Shown in pieces: positions 9,504 to 18,491 of a stretch of DNA of 64,000 bases. The position numbers were made by a program, and so were the translations under genes. Under the pieces are notes generated by a model. That model was not told the DNA's origin. It worked only from the letters and a program-made list of their open reading frames with translations, and ran no database searches. Numbering within the stretch: position 1 is the first letter of the stretch; every line of letters begins with the position of its first letter. Source of the stretch: Fusibacter bizertensis (GTDB taxonomy: Bacteria; Bacillota; Clostridia; Peptostreptococcales; Acidaminobacteraceae); the NCBI RefSeq assembly GCF_029914245.1, contig NZ_JARYZI010000003.1, positions 248,001-312,000 on the forward strand. The letters run 5' to 3'.

Positions 9504-10856
9504 TTACAATTCATTATTCTTAACAATTGGGACCGACACCACAACCCTAGTACCAACTCCAACCTCTGAATGAATCTCTATTTTGCCATTATAAAGATCA
9601 ATAATTCGTTTTACAATAGAAAGTCCTAGTCCACTTCCTTCTGTTTTATGAGCAGAATCACCCTGATAAAACTTCTCAAAGATTCTCTGAACTGTACTTT
9701 CAGTCATTCCCATACCTGTATCTTCTATAAACACTTTTACTTGTTCACTTATCACTGAAGCACGGATTATTAACTTGCCAGAATCTCTTGAAAATTTAAT
9801 TGCATTTTCAATTAAATTTATCCAGACCTGCTGGAATAACTCCTCATCAGCATAAAATCTTATTTTTGATAGTTCTAACTCCAGTTCTAAATGTTTTCTA
9901 CCCCAACCTGGTTCTAGTAAAACCACAACCCGTCTAATCTGTTCATCTAGATCAAAGAACTGTGTTCTATCAATGATACTTTGATTTTCCAGACTTGATA
10001 GTCTCAACAAATTAGAAGATAATTTAGATAATCTCTCCGTTTCAGAAATGATGATTTGCGCGTATTCTTTGCGCTGCTCTGAATTTAACCCATCAGTTTT
10101 CAATATTTTGGCAAATCCTCCGATAGATGCTATAGGCGTTTTAAACTCATGTGATACACTACTGACAAAATCTTTTCTTAAGTACTCCATATTTTGAAGT
10201 TCCATTACCATCGTGTTGAAATTGGCTACGAGTTGTCCCATTTCATCTTCACTTTTATAGGACACTTCCACTTCGAAATTTCCCTCCGCTACTTTTTGTG
10301 TCGCTCTTGTTAATTTTTTAAGAGGTTTCACCAATCTCTTTAACACGATTAACATCAATAAAATCGTAAAAATCATGCTCAATAACAGGGCCTGTCTAAG
10401 CGCATTTCCTACCTCTGTAAATACTTCACTATTAATCACTGGATGAATCATCACCCATTTTTCATCAATTCTAGTAATAAGATACAAGCTCATCTTTCTA
10501 TGAATAAATTTTTCGGGATAGTATTTTGAAATTTCACCCGCATCAATTGCATCTATGACATCTTTTGAGACTACTTCATTGTCATCTAATAGTGCTTCTT
10601 TTGTTTCATAAAATTTGACCATCATAAAACTGTTATCAGCTAATGATACAAAATTTTCTGGTGGAATATCAAACTCATCACTCATACGCTTAAGTTCACT
10701 TACTTTATTGTCCATCATTTTTACAAGAGGGTTATAAAGCAACTGTATCGTATAACCAGATACAATTGAAAGTGCCAAAGTACTTGATAACATAAGCACA
10801 ATTGAGATGATCAATATAAATTTGGTGTAAATTGATTTAAGCCTAATTCTTTTCAT
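9504..10856 (-). CDS. Membrane sensor histidine kinase
   Basis: A 450-residue kinase: transmembrane helix at about 13-37, an extracytoplasmic sensor loop of about 110 residues, a second helix at about 152-172, HAMP (about 173-225), and a dimerisation domain with phospho-acceptor His236 in SSVSHEFKTP. The ATP-binding domain follows, with an N box (NLIENAIKFS), a G1 box (EDTGMGM) and GSGLGLSIVKRI. All catalytic boxes are intact. The sensor loop matches no ligand family I recognise. Its start overlaps the response-regulator gene by 14 bases, so the two are co-transcribed and probably phosphorelay partners. The signal is unknown. Confidence 0.93.
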   Translation of the reverse strand: MKRIRLKSIYTKFILIISIVLMLSSTLALSIVSGYTIQLLYNPLVKMMDNKVSELKRMSDEFDIPPENFVSLADNSFMMVKFYETKEALLDDNEVVSKDVIDAIDAGEISKYYPEKFIHRKMSLYLITRIDEKWVMIHPVINSEVFTEVGNALRQALLLSMIFTILLMLIVLKRLVKPLKKLTRATQKVAEGNFEVEVSYKSEDEMGQLVANFNTMVMELQNMEYLRKDFVSSVSHEFKTPIASIGGFAKILKTDGLNSEQRKEYAQIIISETERLSKLSSNLLRLSSLENQSIIDRTQFFDLDEQIRRVVVLLEPGWGRKHLELELELSKIRFYADEELFQQVWINLIENAIKFSRDSGKLIIRASVISEQVKVFIEDTGMGMTESTVQRIFEKFYQGDSAHKTEGSGLGLSIVKRIIDLYNGKIEIHSEVGVGTRVVVSVPIVKNNEL

Positions 10857-11523
10857 GCCACTCCGCCTTATATCCTAGACCTCTTATTGTGATAATTGTA
10901 AAATCATTATTTTCATCAAATTTTTCCCTCAATCTTTTAATATGAACATCAACTGTTCTTTCGTCCGCTTCAGCGTCATATCCCCAAATCTCATCCATAA
11001 GTTGTTGCCTCGTAAAAATTTTCTTAGGATAGGAAAGCAGCTTGAAAAGTAAGTAAAATTCTTTTTTGGGTAGTTCAGTTTTAATTTCACCTTTAGTTAC
11101 TGTTAAAGTATCATAATCCAGCATGGTTTCACCCATATTTAGCTTATGTTCAGTCTGTATCTTTGCTCTTCTTAATAAAGCCTCAACACGTAAGAGCATC
11201 TCCTCCATATCTAGTGGTTTTACCATATAGTCATCTGTTCCAGCTTCGAAACCTCTTTTTTTATCTTCAATTAATTCTTTTGCAGTTACAATCAATATTG
11301 GTAACTCGTATTTGCTTTCTCTAAGTCTTCTCACTAAAGTATATCCGTCTAATTCTGGCATCATCACATCACTAATTAAGAGGTCTACATGTTGTAAATC
11401 CAGTAAATCAAGTGCGTATTCACCATCTTTTGCCTGTAACACATGATAACCATTTTGCTCTAAATGATATGTCATTAATTTCCTTAAACTGTCATCATCT
11501 TCAGCCAATAATATATTAATCAC
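10843..11523 (-). CDS. OmpR/PhoB-family response regulator
   Basis: About 226 residues: receiver domain (1-115) with acidic pocket AEDDD, phospho-acceptor Asp52 in LLISDVMMPE, the Thr in LIVTAKE and Lys in MVKPL; then a winged-helix DNA-binding domain (TRQQLMDEIWGYD, ERTVDVHIKRLREK). I start it at the GTG at 11523, preceded by GGGAGG six bases upstream, giving the natural MINILLAEDD start. An in-frame ATG 27 bases further upstream has only a weak site. It is followed directly by the histidine-kinase gene. Its own promoter carries a tandem 11-bp repeat that it may bind. Confidence 0.93.
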   Translation of the reverse strand: MINILLAEDDDSLRKLMTYHLEQNGYHVLQAKDGEYALDLLDLQHVDLLISDVMMPELDGYTLVRRLRESKYELPILIVTAKELIEDKKRGFEAGTDDYMVKPLDMEEMLLRVEALLRRAKIQTEHKLNMGETMLDYDTLTVTKGEIKTELPKKEFYLLFKLLSYPKKIFTRQQLMDEIWGYDAEADERTVDVHIKRLREKFDENNDFTIITIRGLGYKAEWHEKN

Positions 11524-11569
11524 GTCGCCTCCCACATCATAAAAACTCATCTACACTTCATCTTGCTTT

Positions 11570-11603
11570 ACTATACGCTTCCAATATGAATACAATATGA
11601 ATA
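11570..11603 (-). promoter_or_regulatory. Promoter of the two-component operon with tandem 11-bp repeat
   Basis: CAATATGAATA occurs twice head to tail at 11582-11592 and 11593-11603 with no mismatch. Downstream on the minus strand is a -10-like TATAGT (11570-11575), and the -35 position falls inside the repeat, where no good TTGACA exists. OmpR/PhoB regulators bind direct repeats spaced one helical turn apart in place of the -35 box. The repeat is seen; autoactivation by the adjacent regulator is inferred. Confidence 0.7.
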
Positions 11604-11614
11604 TATCACCTAGA

Positions 11615-11652
11615 CAAAAAAAAGCCAATCCATGTCTGGACTGACTTTTTTA
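11615..11652 (-). terminator. Intrinsic terminator after mscL
   Basis: A hairpin of AAGTCAGTCCA with TGGATTGGCTT (two mismatches) and a four-base loop is followed on the minus strand by eight T. It ends the mscL transcript before the two-component operon promoter. A-rich sequence on the other side would allow weak bidirectional function. Confidence 0.85.
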
Positions 11653-11671
11653 TAAATTCATGAAATCAAGT

Positions 11672-12070
11672 TTAGTTCTTTGATCTTAATAAATCTCTAA
11701 TCTCAGTTAGTAGAACGACCTCTTCTGTCGGCTTAGCTGGAGCAGCTGTAACTGCTTCTGGTTTTCTTTTGATTTTTTCAATAATTTGAATCACTATAAA
11801 AATCACTAGGGCAACTATGAGAAAATCTACGACATTTTGAATAAAGTTACCATAATAAACAGCAACTTCAGGCTGATCACCAACAGCTTCTTCAAGAACC
11901 CATTTTAATGTTTTAAAGTCTACTTTACCTATAAGCTTTCCAATTAAAGGCATCACAATATCGCCCACAAATGAACTCACAATCTTACCAAAAGCGCCAC
12001 CGATGATAACAGCAACTGCTAAATCAACGACATTTCCCCTAACCACAAATTTTTTAAAATCTTTTAGCAT
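11672..12070 (-). CDS. mscL: Large-conductance mechanosensitive channel
   Basis: A 132-residue protein with the whole MscL layout: short N-terminal amphipathic helix ([18 protein letters not shown]), pore helix with the tight Gly/Ala/Val packing face ([16 protein letters not shown]), periplasmic loop, second helix ([18 protein letters not shown]) and charged cytoplasmic helix. The pentameric channel opens on hypoosmotic shock to release solutes. Length is typical. It is a single-gene unit, divergent from the tetR-RND pair and closed by its own terminator. Confidence 0.96.
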   Translation of the reverse strand: MLKDFKKFVVRGNVVDLAVAVIIGGAFGKIVSSFVGDIVMPLIGKLIGKVDFKTLKWVLEEAVGDQPEVAVYYGNFIQNVVDFLIVALVIFIVIQIIEKIKRKPEAVTAAPAKPTEEVVLLTEIRDLLRSKN

Positions 12071-12188
12071 ATTAATTACCTCACTATAAATATAATATTA
12101 ATATCTACCCTATTAGTAAGATTAAAATCATTTTTATGTATAGCCTTACTTCAATTTGTGAACTTACTGTTAAATTTGGCCTTGCATC

Positions 12189-12217
12189 TTGCGACTGACC
12201 AGTCAGTCAGTTATAAT
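12189..12217 (+). promoter_or_regulatory. tetR-RND promoter with embedded TetR operator
   Basis: TTGCGA (12189-12194) and a perfect TATAAT (12212-12217) are spaced 17 bases apart. The spacer is filled by ACTGACCAGTCAGTCAGT (12194-12211), an arrangement of ACTGAC/GTCAGT half sites typical of TetR/AcrR operators. Binding would block RNA polymerase. The promoter and repeats are seen; the partner is inferred to be the adjacent TetR protein. Confidence 0.8.
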
Positions 12218-12243
12218 AAATCATGCTAAAGTGAGGTGAATAC

Positions 12244-12843
12244 ATGGCAAGAGTAAAAAACAAACGCGATCAAATATTATCATCAGCATCTGAAATTTTC
12301 GCTATAAATGGATATCACGATGCAAGTATAAATGAGATTGCTGACAATGCAAATGTTGGTAAAGGAACAATCTATGAGTATTTTGATAGCAAAATGACGC
12401 TCTATATTGAAGTGCTAAAATACAACATAGAAAGGTACCTAACCCGAATTCGCAATGTGGTAATTTCCGAATCTACGTTCAATAGTATGTTAGAATCGTA
12501 TATTGGCTGTCATACAGAGATTCTCAAAGAGAATTTCAAATACGCAGGCATAATGATGAACAATTCCGCTGATCTAATCTTTAATTCAAAAAATAGTCAG
12601 GAAACTTTAAAGATTCTCATGGATACGAGAGTAGAAGTTGTTCAAATTATTCTCGATATATTAACGGTTGGTCATAATGAAGGGCAACTCTCTGGATCGA
12701 ATCTAGATTATTATGCAGATTTATTTTTTGAAATGCTCAATAGATCTGCTCTCCGTTCACTTATGATGCAGCATTCAGAAGAACAACAACTTATAGAAAA
12801 AGATTTACTCGTTAAAATGCTCATTAATGGCATTGGACAATAA
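12244..12843 (+). CDS. TetR-family repressor of the adjacent RND pump
   Basis: A 199-residue regulator. Residues about 1-55 form the canonical TetR helix-turn-helix (RDQILSSASEIFAINGYHDASINEIADNANVGKGTIYEYF). The rest is an all-helical ligand and dimer domain without sequence clues to its effector. GAGGTG precedes the ATG. It stops 26 bases before the RND gene and shares its promoter, whose spacer is a TetR-type palindrome, so it most likely represses both genes until an inducer binds. Confidence 0.93.
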   Translation: MARVKNKRDQILSSASEIFAINGYHDASINEIADNANVGKGTIYEYFDSKMTLYIEVLKYNIERYLTRIRNVVISESTFNSMLESYIGCHTEILKENFKYAGIMMNNSADLIFNSKNSQETLKILMDTRVEVVQIILDILTVGHNEGQLSGSNLDYYADLFFEMLNRSALRSLMMQHSEEQQLIEKDLLVKMLINGIGQ

Positions 12844-12869
12844 ATGATTTCACAATACAAGGAGAAACT

Positions 12870-15800
12870 ATGATTTCAAACTACAGTGTCAGAAAACCTT
12901 TTACAGTTTTTGTTGCAATTGTACTGGTGCTCATCTTGGGCTTTGTATCTTTTAGCAATATATCAACTGATTTATTACCAAGTATTAATTTACCTTATTC
13001 AGTGATTATCACCCCTTATATCGGGGCTAGTCCTGAAGAAGTAGAGATGGTTGTGACCAAGACAATTGAGCAAAGTATGGCCTCAATAAGCAACATCAAA
13101 AGTGTCCAGTCTATATCGCGAGAAAATATGTCTTTGGTGATTTTGGAATTTGGAGAGAGCACCAATATGGATTCAGCAGTAATTGAGATGAGAGAAAATC
13201 TGGATATGTTAGGTAGTTATATGCCCGATGGCGTTGGTACTTCAACTATCATGAAACTCAATCCAGATATGATGCCTATAATGGTAGTCTCTGCAGCAGT
13301 TGAGGGACAGAAAATTTCTGAATCCTCTGCTTTCCTTCAAGATAAAATTATACCTGAACTTGAAAGCATAGAAGGCGTTGCATCAGTGGATGCTTCTGGA
13401 TTGATTGAAAATGAAATTCACGTCATCATTAAACAAGATAAAATCGATGCGATCAATCAAGAACTAAGCAATCAAATTGCATTACAAATAGAAGCTGCTA
13501 AAGCAGAGGCTCAAGCCGCAATGGCAAATATGAGTCCCGCTGAACTTGCTGCTCTCGCTGCTAGTTCACCAGAAGTGACTACGCCAGAAACACCAACACC
13601 TGAAACAATGGCCATAACCATCACAAAGGAGATGGTCTCTGGCATTCTCAAAGGGCAGAATTTCAGTATGCCGACAGGCTACATTACTGAAGACGGTGTT
13701 GATTATCTTGTAAGAACTGGTGATGCAATTGAAAACTATGAGGCACTTAAATCACTCACATTGATGGTCTTACCATTTGAAGGTATGGACCCTATCACTA
13801 TAGATGATGTCGCTGATGTGATGTATGTGAGCAATTCTGATGAAATGTACTCTAAAGTAAATGGCATTGATGCCATCACCCTTACCGTTCAAAAACAAAC
13901 AGAATATGTTACCTCAGATGTTACAAACCACATCTTAGAAAAGATAAGTTCACTTGAAACCAGATATCCCGAGCTTAAGATGGTTACATTAATGAACCAA
14001 GGTGAATACATCGATATCGTTGTAAATTCCCTTCTCAACAATTTAATTATTGGTGGCTTATTAGCTATCCTTATCTTACTATTGTTCCTAAGAGATTTAA
14101 AACCGACTTTTGTTGTTGGCTTTTCAATTCCCGTTAGTGTAATCGCTGCATTTGTACTGATGTATTTTAGTGATATTACGCTCAATATCATCTCGATGGG
14201 AGGGTTAGCTCTCGGGGTTGGTATGCTGGTAGATAACTCAATCGTCGTCATAGAGAACATATACCGCATGAGAAGCGAGGGAAAAAGCGCTATTGAAGCA
14301 TCTGTTGAAGGTGCAAAACAAGTATCTGGAGCAATTATTGCTTCAACCCTAACAACAATTGCAGTATTTTTACCCATTGTTTTCATAGAAGGATTCACAA
14401 GAGAAATCTTTACTGATATGGCCTTAACCATCGCATATTCTCTCATCGCGAGCTTAATGGTGGCATTAACTTTGGTACCAACTATGGCCTCTAAGATTTT
14501 AGCTAAGGAAGTAAAACAAGACCATAAAGTTTTTGCCAAGCTCAAGTCAAGATACAGCAAAGTACTTGAATTTGCTCTTGATCATAGAGTGTTGGTTATT
14601 GCTATTGTAATTATTTTATTTGCTGGCAGTATCTATGGTGTCACTTCCATGGGAACACAATTGTTCCCTACGACAGACTCAGGTCAATTAAATATTACAC
14701 TTGAGATGCCAATCGGTTCCAAGTTTGAAGACCTCACACAAGCAGCAGATGATATTACCACAAAACTACAAACTATCGAAAGCATAGAAAGCATCGGATC
14801 AACTGTTGGTGGTGGTATGTTTGGTATGGGCGGAATGGGCTTAGCAGGCTCAGGCGGTACTAGCGCTACATTCTATATCACACTGAATGATGACCGCGAT
14901 CAGTCTACAGAAGAAATTAGCAGTGAACTTACAGCACTTATCGCTTCAGATCAATACGAAGTATCTGTTTCAGGTACTGACATGAATATGGGGGCACTAA
15001 GTGGTGGCGACATTTCAATTGAAATTAAAGGTCGCGATTTTGCTACACTAGAAACCATTGCCAAAGATATAGCTTCAATCGTCTCTGGCGTAGAGGGTAC
15101 AAAAGATGTTTCATCTGGAATAGAAGAAACTGCTCCAGAATTAAAGCTAGTTGTTGATAAAGAGGCGAGCATACAAAATAGTTTAACTGTCGCTCAGGTC
15201 TTCGTAGAGGTCAACAAACTACTTTCTAAAGCCTCTAAATCTACATCCATCAGCATCGATGGTAATGACATGGATATCATCGTAATGGATGAATCAGATA
15301 TACAAAATACAAATAGAAACGATATTTTAAATCTCGAATTAACAACGCCTCAAGGTGAAGTTGTCAAAGTATCAGATCTCGCTTCTTTAGAAGAAAATAA
15401 TGGTTTTAAATCTATCAGAAGAATTGGTCAGCAAAGATATGTTACAGTTACTGGTACACTTGCAGATGGTTTTAATGTTGGATTGGTTTCAGATGAAATT
15501 CAAAAACAATTAGATGAGTATACAATACCAGAAGGCTATACCGTAGAGATGACTGGTGAAAATAAAACCATCACAGACTCGTTTAAAGACTTGTTTATGA
15601 TGTTGTTATTAGCAGTAGTATTCATCTATTTAATTATGGTCTCACAGTTCCAATCCTTACTCTCACCATTCATCGTAATGTTTACAATTCCACTAGCATT
15701 TACAGGCGGTTTCTTTGCACTCATGCTAACTGGTTTACCTCTCTCTATTGTAGCTTTTATAGGATTAATTATCCTTACTGGAGTTGTTGTTAACAACGGG

Positions 15801-16091
15801 ATCGTATTCGTCGATTATGCCAACAAGATGCGCGCTTCTGGGTTATCTAAACGCGAAGCACTAATCAAAACTGGTACAGACAGACTAAGACCAATTTTAA
15901 TGACAGCACTTACAACAATTATTGCTTTATCTACAATGTCACTAGGAGCTGGAACAGGTACAGAAATGATGCAACCTATGGCAATTACAACTATAGGTGG
16001 TTTAATCTACGCAACACTTTTAACATTAATATTTATACCTGTACTCTTTGATATTTTCCATAAAAAAGAGTACAAAGATACCAACTTTTAA
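12870..16091 (+). CDS. RND-family efflux transporter permease
   Basis: A 1073-residue inner-membrane pump with the duplicated RND topology: helix 1 at about 10-30, large extracellular porter loop, helices 2-6 (about 375-535), helix 7 (about 565-585), second loop, and helices 8-12 (about 895-1065). The proton-relay region is visible (GGLALGVGMLVDNSIVVIENI, and GVVVNNGIVFVDYANK in the second half). Two inserts stand out: an Ala-rich and Pro/Thr-rich stretch in the first porter loop (about residues 200-250) and a Gly/Met-rich loop at about 645-665. No adaptor or outer-membrane gene is adjacent, as in other Gram-positive RND pumps such as SwrC. Probable drug, lipid or lipopeptide export. Confidence 0.92.
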   Translation: MISNYSVRKPFTVFVAIVLVLILGFVSFSNISTDLLPSINLPYSVIITPYIGASPEEVEMVVTKTIEQSMASISNIKSVQSISRENMSLVILEFGESTNMDSAVIEMRENLDMLGSYMPDGVGTSTIMKLNPDMMPIMVVSAAVEGQKISESSAFLQDKIIPELESIEGVASVDASGLIENEIHVIIKQDKIDAINQELSNQIALQIEAAKAEAQAAMANMSPAELAALAASSPEVTTPETPTPETMAITITKEMVSGILKGQNFSMPTGYITEDGVDYLVRTGDAIENYEALKSLTLMVLPFEGMDPITIDDVADVMYVSNSDEMYSKVNGIDAITLTVQKQTEYVTSDVTNHILEKISSLETRYPELKMVTLMNQGEYIDIVVNSLLNNLIIGGLLAILILLLFLRDLKPTFVVGFSIPVSVIAAFVLMYFSDITLNIISMGGLALGVGMLVDNSIVVIENIYRMRSEGKSAIEASVEGAKQVSGAIIASTLTTIAVFLPIVFIEGFTREIFTDMALTIAYSLIASLMVALTLVPTMASKILAKEVKQDHKVFAKLKSRYSKVLEFALDHRVLVIAIVIILFAGSIYGVTSMGTQLFPTTDSGQLNITLEMPIGSKFEDLTQAADDITTKLQTIESIESIGSTVGGGMFGMGGMGLAGSGGTSATFYITLNDDRDQSTEEISSELTALIASDQYEVSVSGTDMNMGALSGGDISIEIKGRDFATLETIAKDIASIVSGVEGTKDVSSGIEETAPELKLVVDKEASIQNSLTVAQVFVEVNKLLSKASKSTSISIDGNDMDIIVMDESDIQNTNRNDILNLELTTPQGEVVKVSDLASLEENNGFKSIRRIGQQRYVTVTGTLADGFNVGLVSDEIQKQLDEYTIPEGYTVEMTGENKTITDSFKDLFMMLLLAVVFIYLIMVSQFQSLLSPFIVMFTIPLAFTGGFFALMLTGLPLSIVAFIGLIILTGVVVNNGIVFVDYANKMRASGLSKREALIKTGTDRLRPILMTALTTIIALSTMSLGAGTGTEMMQPMAITTIGGLIYATLLTLIFIPVLFDIFHKKEYKDTNF

Positions 16092-16119
16092 GGGTGAATT
16101 AAACATCTAACCAAATTAT

Positions 16120-16179
16120 AAGAATCGGAGCAATTTTGAGCACTAATACTAGGTGTGAAATTGTTTCGATTCTTTTTTA
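16120..16179 (+). terminator. Intrinsic terminator after the RND gene
   Basis: A long imperfect hairpin pairs AAGAATCG...GCAATTT (from 16120) with AAATTG...CGATTCTT (to about 16173), with CAC/GTG pairing inside the loop, followed by a T run on the plus strand. It ends the tetR-RND transcript. Confidence 0.85.
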
Positions 16180-16238
16180 TAAAAAAAATTAGAGTCTTTT
16201 TAATACGGGTATATTACCTATAAATAGTAGGTGATTTC

Positions 16239-18230
16239 ATGAAAAAATATAACATATCACAACGCTTTAACATAATAGTTGTTTCAATCTTATGCATTAC
16301 TATTTTTATCAATCTTATAGTGATGGGATTTGCTATGCTCAATATTACCTCAAAAGTATCCCAAGGTTATGCAAAAATGTATGCTTCAGAAATTGCTCAT
16401 GTTATCGAGACACATCTAAGTAGAGAGATTGGCTTATCACTAAAATTAGCACGTACCCCTAGTATAATAGAATGGATAACTAACGAAGATCAATTAAGTA
16501 AAAAACTAGTTGCACTTGAAGAAATCAACTCTTTTATAGATCTTTTACACGATCATAACATGTTTATCGTGATGGATCGTTCTAAAAACATCTATTTTCC
16601 AGAACAAATAAATCAACAAATTCCATTAGAAATAGCTGGTGTTATTTCTAAAGACATCAAAGAAGACTCATGGTATTTCGATACCATTAACAGTGATGAA
16701 CTCTATAACATCAATATTGATAAAGATCGTTTTCTAGATACCTATCGTGTTTGGATTAATGTGAAAGTTGAAGGTCCCGATGGTCCAGTTGGGGTGATTG
16801 GAACCGGGTTATACCTTGATTATTTTATAAATGAAAACATCTCCTCTAACAAGGATAAATCAGCATATACATTAATCATCAATAAAAACGGAGATATTCA
16901 ATTAGATGGTACCGCCAACCGAGACTATGAGGCTTATGGTTATTCTTCGGTCTACAATTTCATCAATGAGGATCGTTTCAACGCGGAGTTGAAGGAATCA
17001 TTGGTTTCTGAGCAAAGTGAAACCATTCTTAAAATACAAAACGATAATTACGATTATGCTGCTGTATCTAGCATAAAAGACACCAACTGGTATGTCATTA
17101 CTTTCTACACAAATGGCACTTTTTATACCTCAAACAATTTACTCCTTTTTATTATAATGATGGTCATTTCAATTATCGCTATCATTATAGTAATCAATAT
17201 ATTTATCAAACATATTTTTCTAAAACCCTTTATGTTGCTGATTCAAAGTCTTCAAAATAAAAATATCTATTTATCAGAAGAACTATTTGGAACAAATAGA
17301 AAAGATGAATTTGGACTGCTTTCCAACACCATCGAACAAATGGCAGATAGACTTGTCAGTTCAATTCCCATTGGTCTTTTTTTAATTGATTCTGACTTCA
17401 ATCTTATCTACTCTAATCTTAACTTTATCAGCCAATTTGCTGCGAAAGATAAAGAAGCATTAAAGTCTACATTTAAAGAAACACCTGAACTTATTTTTGC
17501 AAATCCTGAAGACTTTCAGAGGTTTAAGTCAATCTTAACGCTCAAAGAAAAACTCGTTGTTATAGAGATGCAATTTGTAAAGTTCACTGGGGAAGTTTTT
17601 TGGGGTGAAATCCACATTCAATACAGAGCAGATAATGCCTTATCACATTTTTACGAGGGCATTCTTCTAAATACTCAAAACAAAAAAGATTATGAATCTA
17701 AGCTGATTAACCTTGCAAGTACGGATTCTTTAACCGGACTCTTAAACCGTCATAAATTTAATGAACTCGTCATCGAGGAGATTGAGAGAAGCGAACGTTA
17801 TGGTGGTCCATTATCAATGATGATCTTTGACCTAGATCACTTTAAACGAGTCAACGATACTTATGGTCATATCGTTGGTGATGATGTCCTTGTGGAAACC
17901 AGTAGACTTGCTAAGGAAATTCTTAGAACGACAGATATTATCGCTAGATGGGGCGGCGAGGAATTTTCAATTCTTTTACCAGGGACTACTTCTGAAGGAG
18001 GTTACATTGCTGCTGAAAAACTAAGAAAAAAACTTGAAACGCACCTTCATAGTACCGCTGGTATCGTTACAGCTAGTTTTGGTGTTTCACAAAAGCGTAC
18101 AAATGAAGACTATACACAGTGGTTCACAAGAGTCGATCAAGCGCTTTTTAATTCTAAAAATTCTGGTAGAAATACAGTTACTGTATCTGAAGATCAATCA
18201 GATGAAAATACTGATAATAAAGCAACTTAA
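16239..18230 (+). CDS. Membrane diguanylate cyclase (Cache-PAS-GGDEF)
   Basis: A 663-residue sensor enzyme: membrane helix at about 11-33, extracytoplasmic region of about 265 residues resembling a double Cache ligand domain (WYFDTI, VWINVKVEG, GVIGTGLYLDYF), helix at about 299-323, HAMP-like linker, PAS domain (about 375-485), and a GGDEF domain whose active site reads GGEEF. An inhibitory RxxD site (RTTD) lies five residues before GGEEF, so product feedback is likely. It would make cyclic di-GMP in response to an extracellular small molecule. It is monocistronic, with terminators on both sides. Confidence 0.92.
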   Translation: MKKYNISQRFNIIVVSILCITIFINLIVMGFAMLNITSKVSQGYAKMYASEIAHVIETHLSREIGLSLKLARTPSIIEWITNEDQLSKKLVALEEINSFIDLLHDHNMFIVMDRSKNIYFPEQINQQIPLEIAGVISKDIKEDSWYFDTINSDELYNINIDKDRFLDTYRVWINVKVEGPDGPVGVIGTGLYLDYFINENISSNKDKSAYTLIINKNGDIQLDGTANRDYEAYGYSSVYNFINEDRFNAELKESLVSEQSETILKIQNDNYDYAAVSSIKDTNWYVITFYTNGTFYTSNNLLLFIIMMVISIIAIIIVINIFIKHIFLKPFMLLIQSLQNKNIYLSEELFGTNRKDEFGLLSNTIEQMADRLVSSIPIGLFLIDSDFNLIYSNLNFISQFAAKDKEALKSTFKETPELIFANPEDFQRFKSILTLKEKLVVIEMQFVKFTGEVFWGEIHIQYRADNALSHFYEGILLNTQNKKDYESKLINLASTDSLTGLLNRHKFNELVIEEIERSERYGGPLSMMIFDLDHFKRVNDTYGHIVGDDVLVETSRLAKEILRTTDIIARWGGEEFSILLPGTTSEGGYIAAEKLRKKLETHLHSTAGIVTASFGVSQKRTNEDYTQWFTRVDQALFNSKNSGRNTVTVSEDQSDENTDNKAT

Positions 18231-18305
18231 ACTAAGTTTACTTAATTCTTAAATAAGATGATTTTTTTATACTCAATTAACTCAATTCAATTTAGTGAAG
18301 TTTTT

Positions 18306-18333
18306 GTGCTATCTTTAATAGCACTTTTTTTTT
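18306..18333 (+). terminator. Intrinsic terminator after the diguanylate cyclase
   Basis: A perfect 7-bp stem, GTGCTAT (18306-18312) with ATAGCAC (18318-18324) around a 5-base loop, is followed by nine T. Confidence 0.92.
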
Positions 18334-18491
18334 AGCTAAAATCAAGAAAACTACAAATAGTGATAAAAAAAATGCTTTTCACGAAATGTTAAATATATGT
18401 TGTATTTGAAATGATACAATTTTGTAAGTGCACAAGAAATAAAGAGAAAATGCGGTTTCGTGTATTAAAAAAATTTGGATGGGGGAAAAAA

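Noticed and set aside
13889-14560. 223-codon open frame antisense to the RND gene
   Set aside because: It mirrors the membrane-helix codons of a certain gene and has no ribosome site or recognisable domain.
18411-18491. 27-codon N-terminal extension of the esterase
   Set aside because: It would bury the signal peptide; the ATG at 18492 with GGGGG gives a normal signal sequence.
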